This document shows, in pieces, positions 1 to 12,900 of a stretch of DNA of 64,000 bases. The stretch covers positions 15,805,805 to 15,869,804 of the forward strand of contig NC_092631.1 of assembly GCF_039555335.1 (NCBI RefSeq), read 5' to 3'. The position numbers and the translations under genes were made by a program. The notes beneath the pieces were generated by a model, which worked only from the letters and a program-made list of their open reading frames with translations, ran no database searches and was not told the origin of the DNA. Within the stretch, counting starts at the first letter, position 1; each line of letters starts with the position of its first letter. The stretch comes from Amphiura filiformis. Lineage: Eukaryota > Echinodermata > Ophiuroidea > Amphilepidida > Amphiuridae.

Positions 1-1124
1 CCTATCAAAGATACATGTTGCATTCCAAAAATGTGCACATTTTCAACATTTTGACCATTTGTGCTTATTTCCCTAGATTTGCATTAAATACCAAATCTCA
101 ACATATAGTTTTTGACCGTTTATCTGCTAAAAACCGCTTTAAAATGAAAAGAAATTAGGTTTCATAATGGCAAAGGTCTATATATTAATGATTTTGCAAC
201 AATCACCCCCCTTATAAAATAATTAACATTTGAGAGGTTTAAAGACGTGTGCCGATTTGTCACCTTAAGACAATTTTGCTTCAAATCTGAGAAATCTTAG
301 TTTTCTCACAATTTTTGACAGTTTCTTTAACTTTGAAGGCCTCTGAGAGAATAACCTTAGCGCGACTTGCATCTAAAACGCATTAAATATATTCACTAAC
401 ATAAAAACTATCTATTTAAATCAAAAAACCGCAATTTAATCGAAAGCCAACTTCAATTTTGGGCTAAATCTCTCAGGAGCACGATTTTACACCTAGGCCC
501 TTCAAGAAATTATGGTGTTCATAAAATCGAATTTTGTTATATTTTTCTTGAAATATAAAATGTTTTGAGTAAAACACTCAAGGTTTGAGTGCTCTGTGAC
601 ATCCACATCAAGAGAAATGTCCTATCAAAGATACATGTTGCATTCCAAAAATGTGCACATTTTCAACATTTTGACCATTTGTGCTTATTTCCCTAGATTT
701 GCATTAAATACCAAATCTCAACATATAGTTTTTGACCGTTTATCTGCTAAAAACCGCTTTAAAATGAAAAGAAATTAGGTTTCATAATGGCAAAGGTCTA
801 TATATTAATGATTTTGCAACAATCACACCCCCCCTTATAAAATAATTAACATTTGAGAGGTTTAAAGACGTGTGCCGATTTGTCACCTTAAGACAATTTT
901 GCTTCAAATCTGAGAAATCTTAGTTTTCTCACAATTTTTGACAGTTTCTTTAACTTTGAAGGCCTCTGAGAGAATAACCTTAGCGCGACTTGCATCTAAA
1001 ACGCATTAAATATATTCACTAACATAAAACTATCTATTTAAATCAAAAAACCGCAATTTAATCGAAAGCCAACTTCAATTTTGGGCTAAATCTCTCAGGA
1101 GCACGATTTTACACCTAGGCCCTT
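1..1124. repeat. 620-bp tandem repeat, two partial copies
   Basis: Bases 1-504 recur at 621-1124 with only small indels, such as the length of the C run near 205/828. The full unit is about 620 bp, and 505-620 is the remainder of unit 1. Unit 2 stops abruptly where the inverted-repeat element at 1129 begins. The array continues off the left edge. No coding potential is seen. Confidence 0.9.
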
Positions 1125-1128
1125 CGAA

Positions 1129-1576
1129 GGGCGCACACCACTAAATAATCTTCCCATTGAAACACGTGTAAAAACACCGGTTTTCTTTGCTCATTTTGAG
1201 GCCTTTTGGGCTCGTTTTAAAATAATTTATGATGACCAGTCGATTGCAAATCGATGCAAGTTTAACATATGTTTCAATGTATGGGGGTCCTTCCACCTCG
1301 TTTTCCCGCTACGAGGCCGCGAACAGCGCCCTCACTGTTTTTGACATGCTCTCAAGACTGCAAACCCGATTCTGCCATTTTTAATTCGCGGACCTATTTT
1401 CTCAATAATTATACAAAAGCGACTTTTTTGGCTACTCAAATTTATGTATAGGCTTTACACTTTTATTTGAGCTATAATTCGCCACTCTTTCTGATTAATA
1501 AGTCTAAAGACCAGCCCAAAATACCGGAACTCATTAGGGTTACACAAATGGCGCATTGATTTAGTGGTGTGCCCCC
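1129..1576. mobile_element. Short TIR element (MITE-like)
   Basis: An 18-bp terminal sequence starting GGGCGCACACCAC is found inverted at 1559-1576 with one mismatch. The roughly 410-bp interior has no transposase. It truncates the second copy of the 620-bp tandem repeat, so it arrived after that array formed. No clear target-site duplication is visible, so the superfamily is not assigned. Confidence 0.6.
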
Positions 1577-2779
1577 ATAAACAATACTAAAATAAAGAAA
1601 TGGCCGCGTAGCGGTATCCCGTCGCGCTTCCGCGACGCAGGGAGGTGTCTGAGGGGGGATGTGCCCCCCTGAGAATTAAGAAACTTTTGGGAAATGAAGA
1701 CCTAATTGAAGCGATTTTTTGGTGGACAATTTTGGCACTATTAGGCTAATGAAAGTCGATTCAAAGTTTCCCGTTACCCTACTCCGCGCAAAACAAATTG
1801 CTGGCCAAATATTTCATTATTTTGAATAAACGTTGATTTCTAACAAACTTTTTAATATGCAAATAAATAATTGTGTTTTTAAATATATCATAAATCTCTT
1901 TCTGTTGATTTTCAGGGATTTTTTTTGCAGTAGGAGCATGGTATATCATGCCTGGAAAAAGTGGGGAACTTGGGAACCATGTTCCCAGGAAATTTTGCTA
2001 TTTGGAGGGAAATGTTTGTCTTCTAAACAAAAAAATACATAAGAAATAATGGAAACATTTTCAATACTGGAGGGAAATTTTGCAAACTTGGAGGGAAAGT
2101 TTGATGATGTTCCCGGGAAATGTTGCATTTTTTCCAGCCCTGCGGGTTCAGTCCATGTCAAATCAACCAATATTCTGAAAAGTTCCCAGGTGACCCTCTC
2201 AGATTTTGATGAAATTCCATCAGAATAATCTTTTGTGGCCACAATGAACCCATACAAAAATTTGGCTTCATAGGCCATGTCGTTTTTGAGAAATGGCCCT
2301 TTGAAGTTTGGCCCGGACCCCCCCTTTTTGGCACTCGCGAGTGTCATTGGTGATTTTTACCAACTTTGGTGGCTCATATTAAACTTCTTGTTCTAAACAG
2401 ATATAAAGCTGCATTCTTGGATTCTAGCTAACCTTATGTCATATTTTCAGAATCTGGCTCTAAATTTCAGATATCTGCTTTCGTTTTTTAAGTTATGAGC
2501 ATCCAAACTTAGTCATTTATTCAACCGCAAGTGTGATTTTGTCATTTTTGGGGTCCCCTGGTGCCAAAAATATGTGGTCATATGACTCAAATGTCATAGA
2601 TACATTGTCTATGGGACTCAGGGACAGACTTAGGTTTCAGTTTTCTACTGGCCCTCCGGGCCAGTGAAATGGCAGATCTAGTGGCCCTGCAATAAATTTA
2701 CTGGCCCAGCTTTTTCAATAAAAAACATGCTAATTTTTTTCATGGTGTTTTTTGAGGAAAATCTATATCAATTTTTAAT
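1577..2779. other. Gene-free repetitive stretch
   Basis: No gene is supported. A GC-rich patch (about 1600-1670) is followed by a stretch repeating GGAGGGAAA-type words (1990-2130) that creates a spurious minus-strand open frame at 1946-2347. The rest is AT-rich with no recognisable structure. Confidence 0.5.
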
Positions 2780-2942
2780 AATTTGCCATAAAAATGTGTA
2801 CGGTATTAATATATCACGAAATTTCAAAAAATCAAAATCATTTGATATCAGAAGGACATTCCTCTTTCAAAATGCTATTCGATATGTCTGATGTGCTCTC
2901 AAGTCCCATAAAAATTATGTGGAAACGTCGCTATCCGAGCCC
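2780..2942. mobile_element. Truncated TTAA-type MITE, right half
   Basis: This matches the right half of the element at 42792-43040, ending in the inverted form of GGGCTCGGATAGCGACGTTT next to TTAA. The left terminus is missing. Confidence 0.6.
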
Positions 2943-3184
2943 TTAAAGTCAAGCAAACCTTAAATTTGATTTGTACTTGTTATTACCCAATGTCTATAAA
3001 TTGTAAACAGATTAGGGGTCAAATGTCATTAAGGGGTTCAATTCCGGTGTTAAACAAAATAACATAGCACATTAACGGTATGTTTACACATGAATTGTTG
3101 ATACCCCACTCCTCCCTACGCCATACATAAATTCTCCCAGCTACATTTCCCTAATAAGAAATTAAAAATAAAAGTAAATTGAGT

Positions 3185-3270
3185 TCGGCAGAGGTGGGGC
3201 TCGAACCCACGCCGCTATCATAGATACAGTATACTTCCAGCGCCTTCGGGCGCTCGCCTACGCAACTTCA
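3185..3270 (-). repeat. tRNA-like (SINE head) fragment
   Basis: On the minus strand there is a good RNA polymerase III box B (GGTTCGAGCCC, at 3198-3207) in a T-arm-like hairpin, followed by CCACCTCTGCC resembling an acceptor 3' strand. The D-arm-like part (3247-3266) is irregular and no matching 5' acceptor strand is found. It is a tRNA-derived SINE head or pseudogene, not a functional tRNA. Confidence 0.5.
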
Positions 3271-3432
3271 ACATACCACGTGGCAATTTTATCTGCTTAA
3301 AAACATTAATGTGTATTATAGCGCTAAATTGTTGATAATTGCGTGTTCTACATACAGAAATACGACAATACATGGGCCTATACACATGCACAATACATAT
3401 CGATTTTGACTCGCCGGACTGCATGTGGCTAA

Positions 3433-3919
3433 GGTACCAGTTATGTTCATCCCCTGTATATCCTAAATAAACACAGATATATAAGAAACCAGCATCCAAA
3501 AGCTCCATCTTTTAGCTCGAATTTAAGACCTCATTCGTTGAAATTGTTCAAGAAATAAAGACACGACGATCCAAAAACCCAGAAATACCAATTTAAAACT
3601 TGCAGTTAACACCATTGCATGCCCTATAATATTGATTTGTACACAAAGCGTTCGCGAACAAGAGAACTATAGCGCCGTGCTTCCATTGATTAGCACGATT
3701 AAAACTAGCGTCGTTCTTTCATTGATTGGAACACAAAAGTGCAACTTTTGAGTCGTTTTTTCATTAAGTTTTAGATCACTGTTTCTTTAATTCACAACCA
3801 ATGTCAACAAATAAGGTCTTAAATCAGAGTCAAAGAGTATAGGTATTGGCTGCTTGTTTTAATTTTGACATATTTGTCCTTATTTAGGATATACAGGTGT
3901 GAACACAACTGGTACCTGA
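3433..3919. repeat. Diverged inverted-repeat element
   Basis: About 38 bp at 3433-3472, starting near GGTACC, is repeated inverted at 3881-3919. Similarity fades outside. The interior has no coding potential. It is probably a decayed fold-back or MITE copy. Confidence 0.45.
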
Positions 3920-5820
3920 ATTCTTTGGCTTACTGTAGATCAGTATATGGAGCCAACCATTTTTCTTGTGTATACGTTCTGGGTTTTTACCATTTATTTA
4001 TAGGATTTCCCGGTCAATTTTGCAACTTGTGTGTTCTGTTTAATAAAAGGGTCGTTCCTTTTCGTGCCAGATTGAATGATCGCAACGAATCCCGCTTTCT
4101 TTTTGCATCATGAGCAATCGATTTCATTTTAGCTCAATCAAATTAATGTATGATCAGCACTATTCATTATTGTGAATTCAATTTTGTTCTAATGCTTCTA
4201 ATTAATTTCACCATTACACGTCTAATTTGAAGAATTCGCCACAGATGAAGAGGGACTGTGAAACGGTGTTAATCCGATTTTCTGTTTCATGCATTGTCAA
4301 TCTAATAAGCAATAATGCATTCAATTCGAAACTATGGGCATATTTAAGTCCACTGATATTGCAAACAAGAAGAGTCTTTCAAAAAGACACAGTTCACGGA
4401 TCAGGTGTATAGTAATTTGTTCTATAACTTTCCATTTTCATATAACCTAGGCCTACTCTGCACTGATCTTACAATAAATTAGTGATTTGAGGCATAATGA
4501 CTACTACATCCTGACTCTGGCTATATAACTCTCCATCCAGCAAGAAATATATACCATGCAGATAATAACCTTGGCCAAATAAATATTTGGGATCCAATTA
4601 TGATAAGCAAACATTACTGGGTAGATAACAGGAATTAAGTTTTGTCAGTTGGAAGGAATTGAGTAAATCGCCTGTATCAACATAGCAGTCTATTTTTCAT
4701 ATATGCAGTAATATGCTCAGCCTTATCACAAAATAAACAATAGCATTGACCTTACCCACCAATCAGTAAAACCTATTATAATCATGTGATGGCTCAATCC
4801 AATAGTAAACATGCTTAGAAAAAAGGCAAAAAAATAGTCCTGGCTGCCATTGTCTCAATACAAGATAAGATGTGCTAAAAAGTCCTTGTCAGTGGGGCCG
4901 GATTAGATAAAGGAATACAAACCTGGGTATGAGGCATTAGGAATTATTTTCTAGCCTCACAACCACATGGTTGATGGCTACAATAGTTATTCAAGACACA
5001 GTGTATGTAAGGGATAAACTGTGCATATGAGATATGGGTTCAAGTGGGAGAAAATGTTCACTGCCGTGAACAAAAATACAGAGTATGCCTAGGTACGTAA
5101 AACTGAAACACTTTAACGTGTTGATGGCCAATGCTTGTACAATTAAGTATACATTAGGTGCTGTTCAAGTTCATTCATGAATTAACACATTAACGCTTGC
5201 AAAATGAATACGAATGCAACATGTTACTATTGTTAACACACGCACGTCTTAAAATGTGTTCAAAACGTCTTTTCACACGTTCAATGATAAACCATTACGT
5301 GTTCAAGTATAGGGCTTAGGCTTCTCTGCATTTTTGCAGACAAACACCAATCTGTAAATGTTATTTTTTTATCCATATTTTCACACAATCACTTGAACAA
5401 GAAATAGGTCTCTATAGCTTTAAGATTTTATTCGTAATTAAAGTTGCGTATATATACATTTTATTATACATATCTGGGGTCAAAGTTATTAAAAGGTCAC
5501 TTCCGGTCCGAAACGAAATTCCTTCAAAATGTCTCTTCTGGCACAAATAACACAGCAGAGTGATGCCACGTGCACTCATGCATTGGCAATAGCCAATGTC
5601 TATGGGGTGTTCAGAGATTTTGGGGTCAAAGGTCATTAATGGTCACACCACAGCTGTGTTCGTTGTCGTAGACAATGATATTGGTTATGACACTGGATTC
5701 CTGATGATTGACAGCTGAAGGGCGGGGCTAATCGACGAGACAAAAATGTGACTCGAAAAATGAATCAAAATTCGGAGCGGTGATACAGGAGTCACAAACT
5801 AGATAGATCATAGATGCAAG
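3920..5820. other. No gene or element recognised
   Basis: AT-rich unique-looking sequence with stop codons in all frames. I see no conserved domain, tRNA or repeat structure apart from short low-complexity runs. Confidence 0.5.
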
Positions 5821-6688
5821 GCATACTGCAGTTACTGTCCGTTTTCCTATACACAATACACAGTGCTCTCACCATTGACGCGTGACCTCTACAAATGATG
5901 TATGTTGGAAGAATGGACACTTGCCTAGTTAACATCACTGTGTGAAAAATAACCAGCCAATATTTAATTTATTCTCCAAACTTCTAGCAAATATGTTTCT
6001 CTAACATCATGACCTAAAATTACAGCTAGGTTAGATGTTCAGAAATGGTCGCACTTTTGTAAAATATGATGGTGAGGGCAAAGCATAGCTAGCTCATAGC
6101 TAGCCAACTCCCCGTGTTAATTGAATGGAGATTTGACCGAAAATATTGAGCTATATTGGTAACGGACCGCTCCGTTCTGAAGGATGCCACAAAAAAACGG
6201 GTACAAGCTACATTTAAACTATTCTAAATAGGTTCTAGAAAATATAGTTTTGTAACATGTCCTAAATTTTTAGCTAATTTAGATGTTTGGAGAGGGTCGC
6301 ACTTTTGTGTTTTAGGAAGGATATGTAAACGACAGAAAAAATATGAAGAAATTATTTCCAAACCGTGTTAAGTCAACAATCATTATGTTGCTCATTTTGA
6401 AGAATGCTGGTTAACAAAAAGCAGGTCATTGTCTCATTTCGTGAACAAAGGTACACATACCATTGTTTCCTTTCGTTTCCTTTATAATCGGTTACCCAAC
6501 TGAAGCTATAATACCAGCTTTATTGCGATGTCGCACATGTAAAACAGACACTTGTGCACAACCAGAGAAGATCTGATTTAATCAGTTGAGCTGCTTCAAT
6601 GAGTGTTATCTTGGTTTAATAGCTTTTAATGGCGTTTAAGTCCTGCAAAGGTCGAGATGAATTCTACTGTACACATGACTGCATCATG
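5821..6688 (+). repeat. Dispersed repeat, copy A
   Basis: The segment from GCATACTGCAGTTACTGTCC to GACTGCATCATG recurs at 19463-20081 in the same orientation and at 34449-35087 inverted. Copy A is about 250 bp longer because part of the middle is duplicated: the block ending near TCGCACTTTTGT occurs twice. It is non-coding and lies just upstream of the first visible aldo-keto reductase exon. Confidence 0.8.
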
Positions 6689-6875
6689 GGCCGATGTGAC
6701 TCCATCGTATAGGCATTTACTACAGAGTATCGTTGGCCTGATTCCCCGCTGGGGCCTGATTAGAATATGGCTTTCATTTATAAGCCTAAGTTGTATGATT
6801 ACAAAGTGTACCACGCCTACAACAAAGTTATGAACGATCATCTTACCCACACTGTATTTGTTCACTATTCTTCAG

Positions 6876-6982
6876 ATTACCTGAAACATTTGTCAAGGAA
6901 TTTCACGATGAAGACTCCGTCCGAAAAATGCAATACAACCCTTTGGGGAATACGGGAATGAATGTATCCGTTATTGGCTATG
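6876..6982 (+). CDS. AKR exon 1 of those visible
   Basis: The acceptor TTCTTCAG ends at 6875 and the donor GTAAGT is at 6983. The exon encodes the N-terminal beta strands ending NTGMNVSVIGY and stops one base into a Gly codon. No in-frame ATG lies between the preceding stop (6796) and the acceptor, so an upstream exon is required unless translation starts at Met 6928. Confidence 0.85.
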
Positions 6983-9900
6983 GTAAGTATAGGTCTTTCA
7001 TCCTAAATAAAAATGCAATATTTGCTTCGATGATTACATACAGATACTGCATTCAACTTTGGATGCAGACTGAATTAATTAAGATATCTGCCCCCCCCCG
7101 TTAAAACGGGTGACGGGGATGTGCGGTCACATTGACCCCCATTTTTCAACTCGCTCTCACCCAATGACCCCCTTTTTTGTTTTACTGAACTCCTCTCACA
7201 TGACCCCCTTGTTTGTTTTTCTGTCACCAAAAGACCCCTTTTTCAAAAATTGTTTTGAAATTTTGAAATTTTTCATCAACTTTTATATCTTGACCCACAA
7301 TTTTTCCCAGTCTCACTGAATGACCCTCTTTTTGGTCAGAATTTCCCCAGTCTCACGGAAATCCCCTTTTTTGGAACCTTCTCACTGAAAGACCCTCTTT
7401 TTCGGTGTCTAGGCTCTCACCGAAAGACCCCTAGTTTCGAACTGCTGTCCGCACATCCCCGTCACTTCCAAAGTCGAGTGCCCCCCCCCCCCCCCCCCCC
7501 GGGTATCTGCCTCCCAAACTTGCCTGTTATGTGCATTACAGGTTGTTATCGATAACATTTTCAGTCTTTGGCGGACTTTGCCATTTTTCTCTTATCTTCT
7601 GACTTCACATTGAATCTTGATGAAGCCATCTTTCTTCCAGTTGCCTAACAGCTTGTAAGATATATCTCATAGTGGACCCTCTTAACCGTATCCCTCTTCT
7701 GCAACTGTAACCCTAATTCAAATTCTAACCCAAAACATATTTCTAGCACTACTAAACAATCATAATCCTAATAGTAATACGTGTACTATATTTTGGAACA
7801 CCAAATCAAGTATGAATTATAGGCCTACACCTAAAGACTTCTCCAAACGCGCCCCTTTCATTGGCTGCTGAATTTGGCACCATTTTTGGTTCTGACCCCA
7901 ACCAGCTTAGGTAGCCGTGTTAACGCTTGCTTTACAGAGTCTAATTATTAATGACTGAAATTCTATCGAGAACGGTGAGCAATGTGGTTTACTTTACCGT
8001 AAAATTCCGTCTACAAGAATATACCGTATGCCTCTAAACGAGGGTTTTTTGACGGAAGATATGAGAGGCAGATACTCTTCACAAAAAAACATTATTTGGA
8101 GTTTGAACAACTATATTACTGCAGGCGACTGCACAAACACGTATTATTGTAAGACCGATATATCATAATATTTTTGTGAAGGGTATTTGCCTTTGGTCCT
8201 CGTTTAGAGGCATAATCATGCTTGTGATATCACACCACCAAATAAATCCTCATAGAGATATGTACTAAATTCGCCTCAAGAAAACGTCCTTTTTTCTTCT
8301 CAAGAGCGACTCAGTTCTTAGCGACAGCTATGATGGTTGAAATTAGCCCTAGCCTGATCCCTCTGACTGGGAAAAATATAGGTTGACCGTCATTATTTTT
8401 TACGACTGGCCCTCGAAGTCTATGATGTCTGGGAATTACCTAATTTACCTGCAAAATCATGCCAGTGTTTCTGTACAGAAACTTACTTTTACTTTTATCC
8501 ACCACTTTTGCCTTTCATAGCGTCGTGGGGAAATGTAACTTTCTTTCCTGGGCGAGTCGGGTAGCCTCACTCATGGTAATCCCATGACTTGCGAGTACTT
8601 CCTTTACTCCATCTGCCCACCTCTTCCTTGGTCTTCCTCTAGCCCTAGTTCCTGTTGTTTTGCTGTTATATGTTCTTGCTGCAGGTTGGCTAGGGGCCAT
8701 TCGCATAAGGTGACTGAACCATCTAACTTTTTGTTTTGCAACATATTCTGTGATTGGTGTGGTGCCCACCATCTTTCTGATATCCTCATTCCTGATTTTA
8801 TCCCTCCTTGACTTATTAGCTGCTCTTCTTAGGCATCTCATTTCACAGGTGATGAGCTTTGGGGTTGTTCTATTGTTGAGAGTCCATGTTTGGCACTGGT
8901 AGCAGAGAGTTGGGAAAAATATGGCATTGATGAGTTTTTCTTTTGTATCCATCGGTATTGCAGGATGTGTGAGAAGCGGGCCTAGTTGGTAGATACTATT
9001 ATTGGCCTTTTGACATCGTGTCTCTATTTCTCTGGTGATACTTCCATCCTCAGAAAAGATACTTCCCAAGTACTTAAACTCCTTCTGTACAGAAAAGACT
9101 GCTTAAAATCATTTAAAAAAAATCGATCTCTCCCATCTGTGGTACACTTGCAGGATTTGATATTACTAATCATGACCAATCCAAATTTAGCCAAAATTAT
9201 GCAAATTTCAGCTCATTTTAATGCTTACCAAGGGTAATTCAAGTTTTTTCTGAGAAATGCATTGGACGCACGACCGTATAATCCTATTTTATATTTGGTG
9301 GTGTGAAATCTTGTAGACGGTATTTGCGGGAGCAGAATGAATCAAACAAAAAGGCAGTAGCCCTATCTGCTCTGTAATATTTAGGCTACATGTAATCACT
9401 GCGTTGTTACTTGGATGGGCATACATGTAGGTCCGCCGTCCAAATTGTTAATTCATATACAGACTTTTTATTAGTTAGAAGTTAAACATTACTGGAAATG
9501 GAATTGGAACAGATTGAATAACGAATACATGTTACATCAAATATTCTACGTCGAATATTCGGAGTCTGTATGACCCTTTAAGCGTAATATTTTTGCTCTA
9601 AATGCAAAAATTGAGTGCCCAATCGGCACCCGTGAGCAATCCCAACATTCCAAAGTCAAAGTGTATACAGGGGTCAAAAGTTTGGCAAACCAAATCCAAA
9701 TAATTCTGCTGGTCCCAAGGATTAAAAAATTATAGTTTGACAAATCTACAACTTATCTGTCTGTAGTTAATAGTGAAAAGGCCCAAGGATTTTGGTTTTG
9801 TTATCTCAAAAAGAATACTTTGCACTATCTAGGGTATTTGTTATCTAGGAATCACAGCAAAATATGTCACAATCAATAGGACTGGATGGGTATCGATCCA

Positions 9901-12900
9901 TTTCGATAACTGTGTTACCCAGGTAACAAAATATCTTAGGTATTGCAAACTATTTATTATTTAAATAATTATTATTGTTGCAACAAACTGACCATTTTGA
10001 GACCATTTTGATGAAAATGTTTTGTTTTTTACCTAAAGCCAAAATGTTGTCCTTCGACCTTAAAGGTGAACCTCATTGAAAATAAAGTTATATGTCAATG
10101 GAAAGCTTATGATGTCAGGATACTAAAAATTATTTTTTCCGATTTTTTTGATGGCCAATAAAGCTGAAAAATTAAAAAAATGATTGAATTTTTGGTCTTT
10201 TTTGAGGCGCCCAAAAAGCACCCAAATCAATCGTCTATGACCTTGGGAATGCTCGTGACGTAAGCTCAGGGTTCGCAGTCACGTGATCCTACTCGGAAAC
10301 ATGTAAACAAGACTTGCTTCCTGTACTTTGCAAGCTGCCCGGCAAGTCTGATTTTCACAATAAAGCTTGAAATTAGAGGAATCTTCAAGTTGCTGGTTCC
10401 TTCTATATATATTAGAAATAATAGAATTATTGTCAATACATACATTTTCCGTAAATTTTTGACAAAATCAGTCATAACTGGCTGGGTATAACTGGGTAAT
10501 TGAGTTTGAATTTCGCGCTGGGATCAATCCCATGCGCAAATGCTTGCTGCTACCGTTCATGTCATGGACTGAATAAACATGATCGAATAACAAATTAAAT
10601 ACTTGTTTGTGACACTCCCTATTCTTGATTCATTTTAAAATATCTGATTAAAAAAAATATCGTCTTGCAGTAATGAAAAAATTAATTAAAAAAAACCAGA
10701 TTTCATCAAATCCAGCCCATATAATGGTTTTCATATTTAGCGCATTGCGGTAATACATTCTTTCCACACAATCGCGATTGAAAGAAACAGATACTCGGCC
10801 AGATACTTTATTATAAAAATAAATACAATTTAGGCTTAGTAGACCGTTATTTGACGGAAATCTGAATAAAATTAAAATATTGTCACTTGTGTCACGATTC
10901 TTTAATGATAGTACAATCAGTGTACGGTACTGAAAAAGTGAAACATTCATGTTTTATGGATTACCGAACACGATGCGTAAATTGCTGCTGAAGAAATTGA
11001 AGGGACGGATATGCACAAACACAGCGACTCGCTTCGGGGCTTCGTCCTCAGCACTTGCGCTGTCTGTTTCATGGGGTGTTTCAGCAGATTTGATCAATCG
11101 TTCCCTTATATTTGGAACATTTACAGGAATATATTACGCTGATGAAGTAGCAATAAGTTGGAAATATCAGAATGTCAATATCAAATCGGTCATTTTGTCT
11201 GCAAGTACAGTACAGTCGCGGATACTGAACACTCGGCGTAGTGAGACTCAGTCAGTCACTGAGCTCATCCCGTATGTATCATATACGAGTTCGCCTATCA
11301 TACATGACCGGCCATGACCGGTTGTAAAGCTAAGAAATAATTAAAACATCCTGTACATATACCTTATTCTATTCCTTCATTTTCTCATTGTGATAAGTTC
11401 ATCTCAACTTGGTGTGACGATCTGAACTGGTAGCACTAGCAGTTATTTTTTGCAACTTGATCTGTTTTCATTCCGGTTCTTCGGCGAATCTTCACTCTTC
11501 GTGTTACTGTAATATTCCCTATGCATATCGTGGATGGCTTGGCCTATCCCAAATCACCCCGGCCAGCACTTTTCCCATTTTTAAATCCACACACTTTATT
11601 CAGGAACTTCATTCTTGATTTGATCATGATATTTCCTTCATGTTATTCTTATTTTATTGAAGATATTTTTCATGTAAAGTAAGTTGACAATGACTGAGTT
11701 CGTGCATTGGCCCGTTGCATGCCACAGTAATACACGGACATTGTGTTTACAATCAAACCCGGAAGTAACTGTGTGTCCCTGAGCTGACGTCATCAACGAA
11801 AGCGCCCAATTTGAACGATTTCGTTTTGTAATTTAGGGGGGGTGCCAATATCCAATCTTTGCATGGAGATTATGTCTAACCTGGTACGCTATGCAAATAA
11901 AAAATATTCTTTTCTGCTTCCTGACATCATAAACTTTCCATTGATATATAACTTTATTTTCAATGAGGTTCACCTTTAACGTTAAGAATTCCAGACTAAT
12001 AAGTTGTAGGTAGGCCAAACTATATTTTTCTGAATCCTACGAATATTTTGGAATAAGTTTTAACTAAATCAGAACAAGTATGAGTTTTAACCCCTGTGTA
12101 AACTTTGACCCTTGATATCTCGGAAGGCTCAGGGGTTCACACTGGACACCCTCCAGATTCTTGTTCTATAATACACCTCAGAGGTCAACATAAAAAGCAA
12201 CAAATCGTAGTCATACCCAACTTTACAGTCATAATCAAGTTCTACCTAAAGTATTATTCAGATTTCCTTTTACAAGTTAACCATCGCGTATACGTGCGCG
12301 ACGTCAAGCGTGTGCATTGGACCATGTGTAAAATACGCGCTGGACGGCTAGCAGTACGCTTAATTTGTAAAAGGAAATCTGAATAATACTTTACCTGACT
12401 AAATATTTTGATATGGTCGTAAACCATGATACCACGAGGAGGATGAGCTGACATTTTAGGGGGCGGGGGGGAGCCGCAATAGTGAAATTGAGGTTTAGTC
12501 AATAGACTCCCGCCTTTCTCTGGACGAATCCAGAATCCAAATTACCACGTTTCTTGTGAAGACAAGAATGTTAATTTTGATACATTTTGACAGTTTATTT
12601 GAGCAAATTGATTTTAACATTACACGATTCTCTCATACAGGTGGTGCACCTCTTGGCGGATGGTATGGTGATTTTCATGAGGAGAAAGGTGTACAATCAG
12701 TTCGCGATGCTCTCGTCAATGGTATCAACTATATAGATACATCACCATGGTATGGAATGGGGAAATCCGAAATGAACATTGGGCGAGTATGTTTCTTGTT
12801 CAACTTTCGAAATGATAATGACGATAGTGTATAAACTTACTATATATGGAAATTTCGGCAGTATTTCTTTTCCAAATACACTAAGCCAAAAAAGAAACCT

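Noticed and set aside
1946-2347. 133-residue minus-strand open frame
   Set aside because: Built from repeated GGAGGGAAA-type words; composition is low complexity and no domain is visible.
3185-3270. Functional tRNA gene
   Set aside because: Box B is good but the acceptor stem does not pair and the D-arm is irregular; the same applies to 24392, 47490 and 52553.
10949-11317. 122-residue plus-strand open frame as a gene
   Set aside because: Inside an old inverted-repeat element, no recognisable domain and no splice context.
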